64,000 nt of DNA from assembly GCA_030278955.1 (NCBI GenBank), contig JAOANR010000001.1, positions 23,043,468-23,107,467 on the forward strand, written 5' to 3'. The notes beneath the pieces were generated by a model, which was given only the letters and a program-made list of their open reading frames with translations, made no database searches and was not told the origin of the DNA. Below are positions 22,298 to 32,635 of the stretch, piece by piece (the stretch's first letter is position 1; each line of letters begins with the position of its first letter). The position numbers and the translations under genes are program-made. This DNA is from Hygrophila difformis. Its lineage: Eukaryota; Streptophyta; Magnoliopsida; Lamiales; Acanthaceae.

Positions 22298-23713
22298 TCA
22301 ACACATATAAAAATATGTGTTGATGCCTCCCAGGCTGTTAACCTCAGTTGGACCAACAAGATCTATATGCAGTAATTCGAGGCAGTGGGTAGTTCCATGG
22401 TGTTCAACCCCTTTATGTGAACTCCTGTGTTGTTTATTTTTGGCATAGTCATCACAGAAATCTGTGCTCGACTTCTTCAGATTGGGCAATCCTCGAACTG
22501 CACCCGTTCTGCTTAATTTAACAAGGTCCTTGAAATTCAAGTGACCAAGGTTTTCATGCCACAACATTGTTTGGCAGGAACCTGCATCTTTAGCAACATT
22601 GCATGATTGTACAAGTTTACAGCAGTCATTTCTAGATCTTAATCCTCTCATAAGACAATTATCATTGGGATCATAAACCTCACAGAACTCTTTAGTAAAG
22701 AGTACTTTTAGATCTTCATCGCAGAGTTGACTAATACTGATGAGGTTGGCATGGAGACCCTCCACATGATAGACAGAGTTCAACTTGGAGAATCCATTAC
22801 CTTTAAGTGAACCCTGACCAATAATTTGCCCTTTATTTTCGTCACCAAAAATAATAAACCCTCCATCGATTTCTTTGAAATTCTCGAGGAAGTCCTTATT
22901 TCCTGTCATGTGCTTCGAGCACCCACTATCAAAGTACCAAGTTACCTTTTTCTTCTTTTTGTTGGTGGATATGAGAGCAACATTGCATTTTATCATCTTT
23001 GCACCCTTTGCCACCCACACTTGTCTTACTGTGATATGTTTCTTAAGCTCATCATTTGGCCAAACCGCTGGTTTTCCTTCAAGCAAATCCTTAATTAACC
23101 TGTTACACTTGATCGATTTTTGTCCTGCAAGCTTACAGTAGTCACATATTAGTGGGGCACGTGGCATTTTCTTCCCTTTGAGATATTCCCTTGCTTCATT
23201 GAGGAAGTTTCTGGGAGCTTTATCTCTGACTTGATTATCAAGCATTCCTCCTTTCACAAATTGAGTTGATCCTTTGACAGTATTACTGGAGCTGGCTTTG
23301 TGATGATAACCGAGTCCTTGTTTATCTCCATGAGACTTTCCAGAATAGATTGCCTCATCAAGCCTGGCTTTTCCATTGTTCATCTTTGAGAGAATGTCTT
23401 CAAATTTGGCAAGCTTCTTTTTCACCTCAATGAGTTCAGCGACTAGCAACTCATTATTTGAAGAGATTTGATTATTTTCTGCCTGAAGTGCCTGGGTTCC
23501 AAGTTCAAGATCGAACACCATTTTGGATAGTGATTCTGATTTTTCAACCAAACCATTTAGTTGTTTTCTCAAGCTTTTGATAGCACTTTTGTGTTCCTCA
23601 CATTCGGCCATGGAGACCTCAAGTCTTTCAAAGGTTTCTTCATAGAGCTCTGTGAGTTTTTCTATACTCTCTTCCTGATTCCTGTTGACAGATGAACAAC
23701 TTTCATTAATCAA
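22298..23713 (-). pseudogene. Copia gag C-terminus, protease and integrase zinc domain
   Basis: An uninterrupted stretch of about 470 codons. First a coiled coil (residues about 10-110, many Leu/Glu/Lys heptads), then a Cys-rich knob (CDYCKLAGQKSIKC), the protease active site in WYFDSGCSKHMTG (about residue 265), and the integrase zinc region LWHENLGHLNF ... DFCDDYAKNKQHRSSH. It ends at the first core block (LELLHIDLVGPTEVNSLGG) by frameshift. The coiled coil plus second Cys-rich region in a long gag is typical of Sirevirus-like elements. Confidence 0.9.
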
Positions 23714-24858
23714 ACCAGTATTGACAGAGTTAAAATACTCACCTGATTCAGAACTGGTGTCCGAACTTGAGTCTGAATCCCAAGTCCCACGAGCAGTCAG
23801 TGCAGTTCATTGGAGCTCGATTCATCATCTGATTCACTAAAGGTGATACAGTAAGTTTTCTTCCCTTCCTTCCTTCTCAAGTTTGCACAATCTGCTTTGA
23901 AATGACCATAACCACCACATTCGAAGCATTGAGGGCCTCTTGGATCTTCTTATGAGGGTTGCTCTTCCCTAACTTTGATCTTGCTTTGGATTTTGGACTT
24001 GTCATAATGTTTCCTAGTGTAACGTTTTTGTCCTGAGCGACCTTCACCATTCTGCTTAGTGAATGGTTGCTTAGCTTATTTGTTTCTCAAAAATCTCGCA
24101 AATTTCTTTGTGAGCATGGATATCTCATCATCGTCACTATCCACATCCTCCGGATCATCTTGTATGTCAGGTTGAGCTTTTGATTCGGCTTGGAAAGCAA
24201 CACTCTTCCCTTTGACATTTTTGCAATGGACCATTTCCCAAGATTGTAAAATTCCCATTAACTCATCGACCTGCATAGTAGAGAAATCACTTTACAATTC
24301 AAGAGCAGCAATTTTAGGGTTAAATCGATCCGGGATGGTGCCAATAATTTTTCGAACAATCTCCTGTTGAGTGTACTCCTTTCTGAGTTGGTGTGCCTGA
24401 TTTTTTAGATCACGTACCCTTCCAAAATAACTCACAATGGATTCATTTACCTCCATTGATAATTTGTGAAATTGTGATTCGGTGGTAATAAGTTTAGAAG
24501 ATCTAACAGATGCCATACCTTCATGGGAGTTTACCAGTACTACCCATGCATCGTACGCGGTGGTGCAAGCAGATATCAGTTTATATTGATCCTCAGTAAC
24601 TCCATTGAAGATGGCATTGTGGGCTTTTGAATTCATGCTCGACAAGGTTTTCTCTGCAGCCGTCCATTCTGCCTTAGGTTTGGGATTTGTAGTTCCATCA
24701 TCCTTTCGAACAACTGGACGAACATACTTAGTTTCTACAGCATCCCAAGCCTCCTCATCTATAGCCATGAGAAACGCCCGCATTTTAGTTTTCCAGTACG
24801 AAAAGTTCTAGCCATCAAGCAATGGTGGTCTAGTAATCGATCCTCCTCTTCTACTCAT
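23714..24858 (-). pseudogene. Copia gag N-terminal region (UBN2-type), broken
   Basis: The ATG at 24856-24858 (MSRRGGSITRPPLLDG) meets TAG at 24808-24810. The frame continues as FSYWKTKMRAFLMAID and a UBN2-type gag domain (SKLITTESQFHKLSMEVNE, RVRDLKNQAHQL), to TAA at 24292-24294. It then runs in the same frame to another stop at 24076-24078. A canonical CX2CX4HX4C zinc knuckle (CFECGGYGHFKADC) is readable near 23890-23935. A frameshift near 23760-23800 links to the coiled-coil part. Confidence 0.88.
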
Positions 24859-24891
24859 CTCGCTTCACTGGATATCACTCGCAAGTGTGTG

Positions 24892-24903
24892 GCTCTAATA
24901 CCA
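24892..24903 (-). promoter_or_regulatory. Primer-binding site, initiator tRNA-Met, one mismatch
   Basis: Minus strand TGGTATTAGAGC; the standard site is TGGTATCAGAGC, so one C-to-T change. Two bases separate it from the LTR at 24906. Confidence 0.9.
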
Positions 24904-25796
24904 ATTGTAAGTCCCAATACGCGAGATATGTACTAAATCCTGTTAATGTGTTCGTCCTGCTTAGGTGTTCGAACTCAGATAATGAACCCCGTTAGACTTA
25001 TCATATATTAATCATGCACAGTGGAAAATAATAACGATAAATAAAATAATGAACACACAGAATTGTTAACCCAGTTCGGCCGCAGCCTACGTCTGGGGAA
25101 TACCAATCTAGGAGTAATTCACTAAATGTTTAACCATGAGATCCCATCCCAAACATTTATGAATTCTTTGATCCGCTGCACTCCAATCACGGAGCAGAAG
25201 ATTGTATTAACCAAAACCCCGTTTTGGTGAAGATCCCTCCAAGATCTTGCTCCAATCCCTCGAGAGCACCTCTCCCAAGTTTCTCCCAGTCGAAGCCTGT
25301 GCACGAACCCTCCTCAACAATGTTTTCGTGTTTGCGCAGGTATCTTACGAACGCCTTGGATAGTCCCCTTGGTTGTTATCGTCAACTCCAAACAAAGTGC
25401 CGGGTAAAACTGGTCCACACGTTTATCCAAGGCTCAATACCATAAAGATGGATAAACCATCGGTAGGGTATTGTGGAGCTTGAATCCTTCACCAAGAATT
25501 TTTTCGATGCACACTGGATGAAGAATTCTCACAAGCACTCCATTAGGGTTTGAAGGTGGCGGTTGAATAATGTATGTCAAGTTGAATCTCCGGCCAACCT
25601 TTCATTCCCTATAAGAAGTGCAACAAATCTGCAACCTAAGGAAAGTGTAATAGCTGCCAAATCAATGACTTTCCTTAGTTGCTTGTTTCTAAGTGGTGTT
25701 GATCTTCTTTCCATAATTCCATACTTCTAATTTGGAAACAAGATTCTGGAGCCATTGGGATAAGCCTCCAGACGTATGCAGCTGGCCTTTCCAAGT

Positions 25797-28794
25797 TGTA
25801 ATACCCGGGGTTTTTACAACGCCCAAAGAAACGAAATAAAATTTATTTCCGAGAAGAAAATAATTTATTACAATAAATTATTGCTCGGAAATGGCGTGAC
25901 CGATAAATTCAAAGAATTCGAACCCAAATTTTGGTCAAGTCGAAATGGGATGAAAGAGGGAAATGAAGCCCGAAGATATTCCATGGATTAATCCCAAAAG
26001 AATTGGAATTAAATTCAAGAAGGAAAAGAATTTTAATTCCGAGAACCCGTGAAGTCGGAAATAATTTAATTAGATAAATTAGTGCACGTGAGCCAAAAGA
26101 CGACGAATTCAAACCGACGGATTCAAACTCGACGGATTCAAGATTTCGAATATGAAATTCATTGGAGACGAAATAAATTTAAGAAAGGAATCGTAACCCG
26201 AGAACGACCCGAGGAGTCGAGCTAACACGTAGAGGGTAGAAACCCGATAGAGGAAAGAAGAAAAGACCCGATGGACCACGCAGACCGCCGAACCGGCCGG
26301 CCCGCGCTCGCCGCGCGCCGCCGTGCGGCCACTGCGCGGAAGGTGGAGACGCGTCTCCAGGGCTGGTCGCGCGTGCTCTGCGCGGACAAAGCTATAGGTG
26401 CGCGTCACCAGCGCGCCAGAGGTGCAGAAGGAGTAAACTTTCCTTCCAGGGCGATTTTCTTGCCAAAAATCTGTCCCCTATCGAGGGCAAGCGGATCAAG
26501 GCGTTGGGGAAGGTCATAAGAGCAGTATTGGGCGCCCCCTCCCCATATTTTTCAGAAAACAAACCCTAGACACTCTTGTTCTTCCTCTCCAAGCCAAAAT
26601 CCCTTCGACTCCACTTTCCGGCGAGAATTCCGGCGACGACAAGGCAAACGGGACAAAGCCTCCACCCTCTAGAACCTTGGTAAGAAGTATTACAGTGTTT
26701 TAGTCGTCCATAAGTTGTAAAAACTCGAAATCTAACCATCTTCCTTTTACTACGATTTCACGTCGGGGGACGAACAAAAAGCGATCGGAGAAGTTGGTCG
26801 TTCGTCGCGACCTTAGGACATCCGGAAACCCCTTCCAACGACCTCACTCTCTAACTAAGTAAGTTAAGACCTTACTCACAAATTTTTGTGGTTTATTGTT
26901 GTTTAAAACTCGAGATCTAGACCCGTAACAAAAATCGATTTTCAAAAACCCTATTTTTGTCCAATTTCAAAAACTCGCCTAAAACTCGACCTTCGGGAAT
27001 TCAAACCGAAAACTTTTCAACATAGATTTTGTTCCTAAGACTTTAATCTACCTTGTGTCCAAATTTTAGCCATTGACATAAAGATTTGCTATCCCAAATC
27101 GCGCCGTAAACGTTTTGTGACAAACCGAACGTTTAAAATTGTTGACAGATTTACTTACTCGACTTGATGCATGTTTTTCACCCGTTTTTAGAATGATTCA
27201 ACTTTGCATTTCTAAACAAAGTTGTAGATAATTGTGTCTAGATTATGCATATAAAATTTCATGAATTTTGGAGTTCATTTGATATGTCAAATTGGCCGAT
27301 TTTCAGAACTGTTTAAAATCATCTTTTGAGTCCGCACGTATACAGCGTGTTGTGGTCGATTTTTGCACATCTAAAATTCATTATTTCCAAAATCTTAAAA
27401 TATGAAAGTTGTTTATTAATGTGTTGTGTATCTTCTGTAAAAAATTCGGATCAATTGGCTTTGAAATGAATTTTTAATCGGCGTCATACGAAACTGTGAC
27501 GAAATCAGTTTTTGGGACAGAATTTATCCTTTTGCAAAGAACTCAAAATTTGACTCACTTCAAAACCTTATTTCCAAAAACTTAAAACATGAAAGTTGTT
27601 CGTGTATGTGTTTTCGAGCTACTGTGTAAATTTCAGAATTTTTGGTGTAAAGATGAATTTTTAATTAAGAAAGGCGTAAACTGCCTCGAATCGGATTTTT
27701 CGAACTTGAGAAAACTCGAACTACGAAACGCGATATCGAATATTTTGATAACATTGAAATACGAACTTCCGAAAAATCCCGTTCACTAGGCTGAGCCGAT
27801 CTTCATGCTATCATTATCTTTGAGACTGCCTCGTTAGTGGTCTCCTTACTATGCCAAAACGGCAGTTGTGCACATGGTCTGCCAAATCGGCAGTGGGAAA
27901 TACACGGCCTGCCCGAGTGGCAGTGAAACCGCTTGAAAGGCCTGTCAAATGACAGTTGATATACATGCCTGTCAAACTGACAGTAGATACACACGGCTTG
28001 CCGGAATGGCAATCGAGATACATGGCTAGCCAAAACGGCAGTCAATACTGACATGGCTGCTGCCGCCGGTTTACCGGCTAACTGATTATGATTTTTGAGA
28101 TTGCCTCGTTAGTGATCTCCCTTGTGTGGTGTCCTCTTCTTAGTTGCGGGATAAAAATGTAAAAGACTTGTGTGCGTATTTAATTAAGCTGCAATTATTT
28201 ATCACGTTTTTAAATTATGCTTCTAAATTACGTTTTTAAACTATGCTTTTAAAATTTCGCTTTTAAATTAAGTCCTTAAATTATGTATTCTCGTCGTGAA
28301 TAAATTAATCATGTTTTTCCGCTGCAAGTAAACTAAGAATTTTAAACTAATTTCGTAACGCATGAAAAGTGTAATTTTAATTAAACACATGTAACCCCTT
28401 AAATTGTTTTGTTAGGGATTAACTTACTCAGTAGTTTATATACTGATAAAACTTGTTGTTCATTTTTTCATTACAGAGTACGGAGCATGATCATGCATCG
28501 GGGGATCACTTTGGGCATTTAATTATTTGTTTTACATGACTTGCATACGGGCTTGTTAACCCGAGTTTTGGCCATGTCGGCCCTGTATTTTAATTTCCGC
28601 TGCAACTTATTAGTTTTATTATCATGTATGGATGATATTACATTATTATTTTTAAGAAATTCCGGACCTGCTTTTAAAACTCTTTCCAACACCTATAGCC
28701 TTGCATCTCTTTAGCAAGCTCGGAGAAACTGTGTCTTGCTAGGGAGGTGTGGCGGTGGCACCCCGGCCTGGGTTATCAAATCCGGGGTGTTACA
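25797..28794 (+). mobile_element. Ty3/gypsy solo LTR, 2998 bp, with CAAGT target duplication
   Basis: TGTAATACCC ... GGGTGTTACA with CAAGT at 25792-25796 and 28795-28799. The unoccupied target is preserved in the partner copia LTR around 18246-18252, which proves the insertion. There is no internal region, so it formed by LTR-LTR recombination. Its right 100 bp resembles the end of the chromovirus LTR at 8282, so it is Tekay-like. A GC-rich block occurs at 26260-26520. Confidence 0.95.
27821..28120 (+). repeat. Array of small hairpins with covarying stems inside the solo LTR
   Basis: Seven units spaced 27-33 bp carry short inverted repeats: TGCC/GGCA at 27852, CTGCC/GGCAG at 27879 and 27909, CTGTC/GACAG at 27942 and 27969, TTGCC/GGCAA at 27998, and a weaker GCC/GGC at 28029. 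A GCCGG/CCGGC stem follows at 28065. Loops are 4-5 nt. Two larger flanking hairpins share the loop TGCCTCGTTAGTG with stems GAGAC/GTCTC (27822-27844) and GAGAT/ATCTC (28097-28119). Stem changes are mostly compensated on the other side. Confidence 0.75.
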
Positions 28795-29337
28795 CAAGTG
28801 GTGTTGATCTTCTTTCCATAAGTCCATACTTCTTACTCGGAAACAAGATATGCAACTGGCCTTCCATAAATAAGATCTTCTGGATGAACTTTGACCAAGT
28901 GTCCAAGGATGGAGTTCAAATATCGATTGTGAACACATACAATAAAACCCGGTTCCAACAGCCTCGAACGAGGAAATATGTACCTTGAAAAAAGAAAGGT
29001 GACATGCATTGTGGCTAGAAGTTTTGGACAAAAGGATTCAGTCAAGGTGATGATCACCGATAACAAATCATTCATTGTGTGTATTAGGAAGTAATTATGG
29101 CGTTTAATGGAGTTTTCGGAGATTTTGAAAGGGAAAAACATGAGTTGGGACTTGGGATCGAACACATTCCACGTAGTTGTAATTTGATAATGGTAATTTG
29201 AGTTTATTATACTTTATGACACTTGAATGCTGAGATTTGTGTGGAATGGTTGAATGGATATGTTAGATGTGGGTGGCAGAGGATGAGGGTTTGTTCAGCC
29301 TTTGTGTTGTAATGATTACTTTGAACATCGATCAATT
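28640..29337. repeat. Left copy of about 698-bp direct duplication flanking a LINE
   Basis: Covers the last 155 bp of the solo LTR, the last part of the copia LTR, its GCCTC duplication and about 370 bp of downstream DNA. It ends exactly where the LINE poly(T) begins. The partner is 31939-32635; I count about five substitutions and one 1-bp indel between them by eye. Confidence 0.92.
28961..28965 (+). repeat. Target-site duplication of the copia, right copy (GCCTC)
   Basis: Partner of 17354-17358. A second image at about 32260 belongs to the later 698-bp duplication. Confidence 0.9.
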
Positions 29338-31938
29338 TTTTTTTCTTTTCCGGTTACAACCATAAAGGCGAGCTAAGAGAAAATAAAAAAGAATGAAAGA
29401 AAAAAACTCAAAAACCGGCCCCCAAGCTCACAGCCTGGGATACCTAATGCCCTCTGCGTCCCGCTTAAGAATCTCTAGTAATCCATCCAGGGGAAACGCC
29501 CAAGTGGTGAAGAACTGCTCAGCTAAAGCCGCCCTTCGAGCCAAATAATCCGCCGCCTGGTTGCCTTCACGTAATACATGCAGGATGCGACACGTCTCAA
29601 ACTGAGTCTGAACCTTCCGAATCAAATCGATGAGTGGCCAAAGATGATGGAATGTGTTCGCCTCTTTCCCCACCAGTCTGATCGCCTCCAATGAGTCCGA
29701 GTATAAGGTCACTTTTCGAGCACCACAATCTGCCGCCAAGCCAAGGCCCTTCCATATACCGAACAGCTCTATGGCAAGAATTGGCTTACTCCCTTGATGC
29801 CCACCTTCGCCACGCACCCAGCTACCATCCCCTTTCCGGCAAATAACCCCATATCCCGAGCAGCTGTTCTCCGGCATCAAACACCCATCCGTATGGACGA
29901 CAAACTCCTCCTCTCCCCCATCGTTCCAGCCAACGGATCGCCCTTCGCCACCCTCCGCACCAGACTCCACCGCACCAGCCCCCGCCAGGCTGATCGCAAG
30001 CCTGCGTGCCATCCACCATAACTGCTGCCGAGACTTGTGTTTACCCTCAAACACTCGGCGATTACGTTCACACCAACAAGTCCACAGCACGTCCAGAAAA
30101 CCATCACGTCGCATCCGATACCAATACTCTAGCCAATGAGTAATGGCATCCCGCTCCAGTTCCGCCACCCCTTGAGTATTTGCCATCCCCTATCCGGATC
30201 CCAAACCCTTCCCGCAGCGCCTCGAAGGATCTAAGAAGAGGCTTCCAAAGTTTAGTTCCCAACCAATGGTGCACGGGGAAGGACTGATTATGCAAACCAT
30301 ACTTATCCCTCAACACCCGCACCCACAGCTTGTCCGCCTTCGACACCAAATGCCATACTTGTTTCACCAATATTGCCGTGTTCATACTCCTCGCGGGACG
30401 TAGCCCCAGCCCTCCCAGCGCCCGTGACCGAGCCATTTTGGACCAAGCCACCAAATGTAAGCCACGTCCGATCCCCCCTTTCCAAATCCACCGAGCAATG
30501 CACGCATCCACCGCCTTGCAAATCCCTTGCAGTAGCCAGTGTACTTGCATGGCATAGCACGGCACAGCTGCCAGTACAGCGCGCGCCTTGGTTACCCGTC
30601 CGGCCTTGTTCAAAAACTTAGCTGCCCAAACCGAAGTATGTCGCTCCAGTTTCTGAATAATATAATCAAAATGGCTGCATTTCATTCTACCATGTATGAT
30701 CGGGAAGCCGAGATACTTCCCTAGGTCCTCCGTAACGCCAATGTTAAGATGAAGCTCTATCCACTCCGCCACCTGATCATGGGACGAAGGCGAAATAAAT
30801 GCCCTAGATTTGCTAGCATTAACCTTCATGCCCGACCGAGAAGTAAACCGCGAAAGAACCTCCGCCATACATTGTATACTATCCTCACTTGCGTGGGAGC
30901 ATAGGATGAGGTCATCTGCAAAAATCATATGTGATATACCCACTCCTCCAACTCGCAAACTCAGCGGCCGCCACTCCCCCCTCGCCACGGCGTCATCAAC
31001 CAGCCTCGACCATTTCTCCATAATAATTACAAATAGATAAGGTGAAAGTGGGTCTCCTTGACGTACGCCCCTCCCGGCCTTAATTTTCTCCAGCATACTC
31101 CCATTCCAGATTATAGAAAACGAGGTGGATTGTACACATGCCATGATGAGGCATATGCACGCATCCGGCAACCTCATGTCAACCAAGCACTGATGCAAAA
31201 AGGACCAACATACCGAGTCATAAGCTTTGGCCAAGTCAATCTTTAAGACCACACCCTGACATCCCGATCTCCTATTCTCCATGGTAGAAACGATTTCCTG
31301 CAAGAGCAAGCCATTGTCACTCGTCCCTCTTCCCGGAAGAAATGCAGACTGAGCCGGCCCGATATATTTCGAGAGCACAGGCCGCAGCCTATTCACCAAT
31401 ACTTTCGTAATGATCTTGTAAGTGACATTGCACAACATCAAGGGCCGGAATTGGGTTAAACTCTTCGGAACATCGACTTTAGGTATCAGGCACATGAGAG
31501 CATGGGAAATCTCCTCTGGTATCACCGCCGTCTGGGCAACCTGCGCCACCATATTGAAAATAGAATTTCCAAGCAAGTGCCAATATCTTTTATAGAAAAT
31601 TACCGGGTACCCATCAGGTCCAGGCGCTGCATAATCCCTCATCTGGTGCAAGGCAACATCAACTTCCCTCCTCTGGTACGGCAATGCAAGCTCGGCAATA
31701 TCATCCTCCGGCAGCTCCTTCAGCGGTAAGATGTCACTGCCCATGGGAGTCACCTCCACCTGTTCAAACATGCTCGAGAAAAAAGTACAGGCATGCGCCT
31801 GCAATTCTCCCTGGTCCGTCGACCAGCGGCCCTCTTCCACCTCCAACCCATAAATCCGGCTCCGCTTGCATCGAACTTTAGTTTGGGCGTGAAAGTACTT
31901 CGTGTTCCGATCACCCCACTTGACCCATTTGTCCCTAG
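29338..31938 (-). mobile_element. LINE (L1/RIL-type), 5'-truncated, internally deleted
   Basis: Minus-strand non-LTR retrotransposon with its 3' poly(A) as T's at 29338-29344, RNase H and RT reading frames, and a 5' end inside the region just before RT. The endonuclease and ORF1 are missing, a typical 5' truncation. It is flanked by the 698-bp direct duplication instead of a short target duplication. Confidence 0.93.
29428..30186 (-). CDS. LINE RNase H domain (RVT_3 type)
   Basis: 252 open codons. N-terminal LDVLWTCWCERNRRVFEGK is the linker usual before the plant LINE RNase H. The RNase H fold follows from about residue 95: FVVHTDGCLMPE (first catalytic Asp), ELFGIWKGLGLAADCG (Glu), LYSDSLEAIRLV (Asp), HVLREGNQAADYLARRA (His/Asp). 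It would degrade RNA in the RNA:DNA hybrid. It overlaps the RT frame by 83 bp in another frame. The start codon is arbitrary, since it was probably part of one polyprotein. Confidence 0.85.
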   Translation of the reverse strand: MANTQGVAELERDAITHWLEYWYRMRRDGFLDVLWTCWCERNRRVFEGKHKSRQQLWWMARRLAISLAGAGAVESGAEGGEGRSVGWNDGGEEEFVVHTDGCLMPENSCSGYGVICRKGDGSWVRGEGGHQGSKPILAIELFGIWKGLGLAADCGARKVTLYSDSLEAIRLVGKEANTFHHLWPLIDLIRKVQTQFETCRILHVLREGNQAADYLARRAALAEQFFTTWAFPLDGLLEILKRDAEGIRYPRL

Positions 31939-31942
31939 ACAT
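30104..31942 (-). CDS. LINE reverse transcriptase, 5'-truncated, missing zf-RVT region
   Basis: 612 open codons. It begins SRDKWVKWGDRNTKYFH, a block that normally precedes RT in plant LINEs, so the apparent ATG, partly in the flanking duplication, is fortuitous. RT blocks: FRPLMLCNVTYKIITKVL, KIDLAKAYDSVCWSFL, GVRQGDPLSPYLFVI, and catalytic FADD in MIFADDLILCSH. The thumb is GKYLGFPIIHGR. At the end the frame reads GIRIGDGKYS and passes out of frame, while RNase H starts at once in another frame. The zinc-binding zf-RVT segment is therefore deleted. Confidence 0.9.
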   Translation of the reverse strand: MSRDKWVKWGDRNTKYFHAQTKVRCKRSRIYGLEVEEGRWSTDQGELQAHACTFFSSMFEQVEVTPMGSDILPLKELPEDDIAELALPYQRREVDVALHQMRDYAAPGPDGYPVIFYKRYWHLLGNSIFNMVAQVAQTAVIPEEISHALMCLIPKVDVPKSLTQFRPLMLCNVTYKIITKVLVNRLRPVLSKYIGPAQSAFLPGRGTSDNGLLLQEIVSTMENRRSGCQGVVLKIDLAKAYDSVCWSFLHQCLVDMRLPDACICLIMACVQSTSFSIIWNGSMLEKIKAGRGVRQGDPLSPYLFVIIMEKWSRLVDDAVARGEWRPLSLRVGGVGISHMIFADDLILCSHASEDSIQCMAEVLSRFTSRSGMKVNASKSRAFISPSSHDQVAEWIELHLNIGVTEDLGKYLGFPIIHGRMKCSHFDYIIQKLERHTSVWAAKFLNKAGRVTKARAVLAAVPCYAMQVHWLLQGICKAVDACIARWIWKGGIGRGLHLVAWSKMARSRALGGLGLRPARSMNTAILVKQVWHLVSKADKLWVRVLRDKYGLHNQSFPVHHWLGTKLWKPLLRSFEALREGFGIRIGDGKYSRGGGTGAGCHYSLARVLVSDAT

Positions 31943-32635
31943 TATTATTTTTAAGAAATTCCGGACCTGCTTTTAAAACTCTTTCCAACGCCTATAGCCT
32001 TGCATCTCTTTAGCAAGCTCGGAGAAACCGTGTCTTGCTAGGGAGGTGTGGCGGTGGCACCCGGCCTGGGTTATCAAATCCGGGGTGTTACACAAGTGGT
32101 GTTGATCTTCTTTCCATAAGTCCATACTTCTTACTCGGAAACAAGATATGCAACTGGCCTTCCATAAATAAGATCTTCTGGATGAACTTTGACCAAGTGT
32201 CCAAGGATGGAGTTCAAATATCGATTGTGAACGCATACAATAAAACCCGGTTCCAACAGCCTCGAACGAGGAAATATGTACCTTGAAAAAAGAAAGGTGA
32301 CATGCATTGTGGCTAGAAGTTTTGGACAAAAGGATTCAGTCAAGGTGATGATCACCGATAACAAATCATTCATTGTGTGTATTAGGAAGTAATTATGGCG
32401 TTTAATGGAGTTTTCGGAGATTTTGAAGGGGACAAACATGAGTTGGGACTTGGGATCGAACACATTCCACGTAGTTGTAATTTGATAATGGTAATTTGAG
32501 TTTATTATACTTTATGACACTTGAATGCTGAGATTTGTGTGGAATGGTTGAATGGATATGTTAGATGTGGGTGGCAGAGGATGAGGGTTTGTTCAGCCTT
32601 TGTGTTGTAATGATTACTTTGAACATCGATCAATT
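31939..32635. repeat. Right copy of about 698-bp direct duplication
   Basis: Begins exactly at the truncated 5' end of the LINE (ACATTATTATTTTT) and ends at ATCAATT. It is then contiguous with the older copia LTR, showing that this copy keeps the original right flank while 28640-29337 keeps the original left flank. Confidence 0.92.

Larger units (their letters stand above)
17359..28960 (-). mobile_element. Sirevirus-like Ty1/copia element, complete but defective, with nested solo LTR
   Basis: Minus-strand element with 1052-bp LTRs at 17359-18410 and 24906-28960. The second is split by a 2998-bp gypsy solo LTR and is again 1052 bp when that is removed. PBS, gag, protease, integrase, RT, RNase H, extra ORF and polypurine tract are all found in order. 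GCCTC flanks both ends. Many stops and frameshifts make it non-autonomous. Confidence 0.95.
24906..28960 (-). repeat. 5' LTR of the minus-strand copia, split by a solo LTR
   Basis: Two parts, 24906-25796 and 28800-28960, align end to end with the 1052-bp partner LTR. CAAGT is counted on both sides of the insertion as its duplication. Confidence 0.95.
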
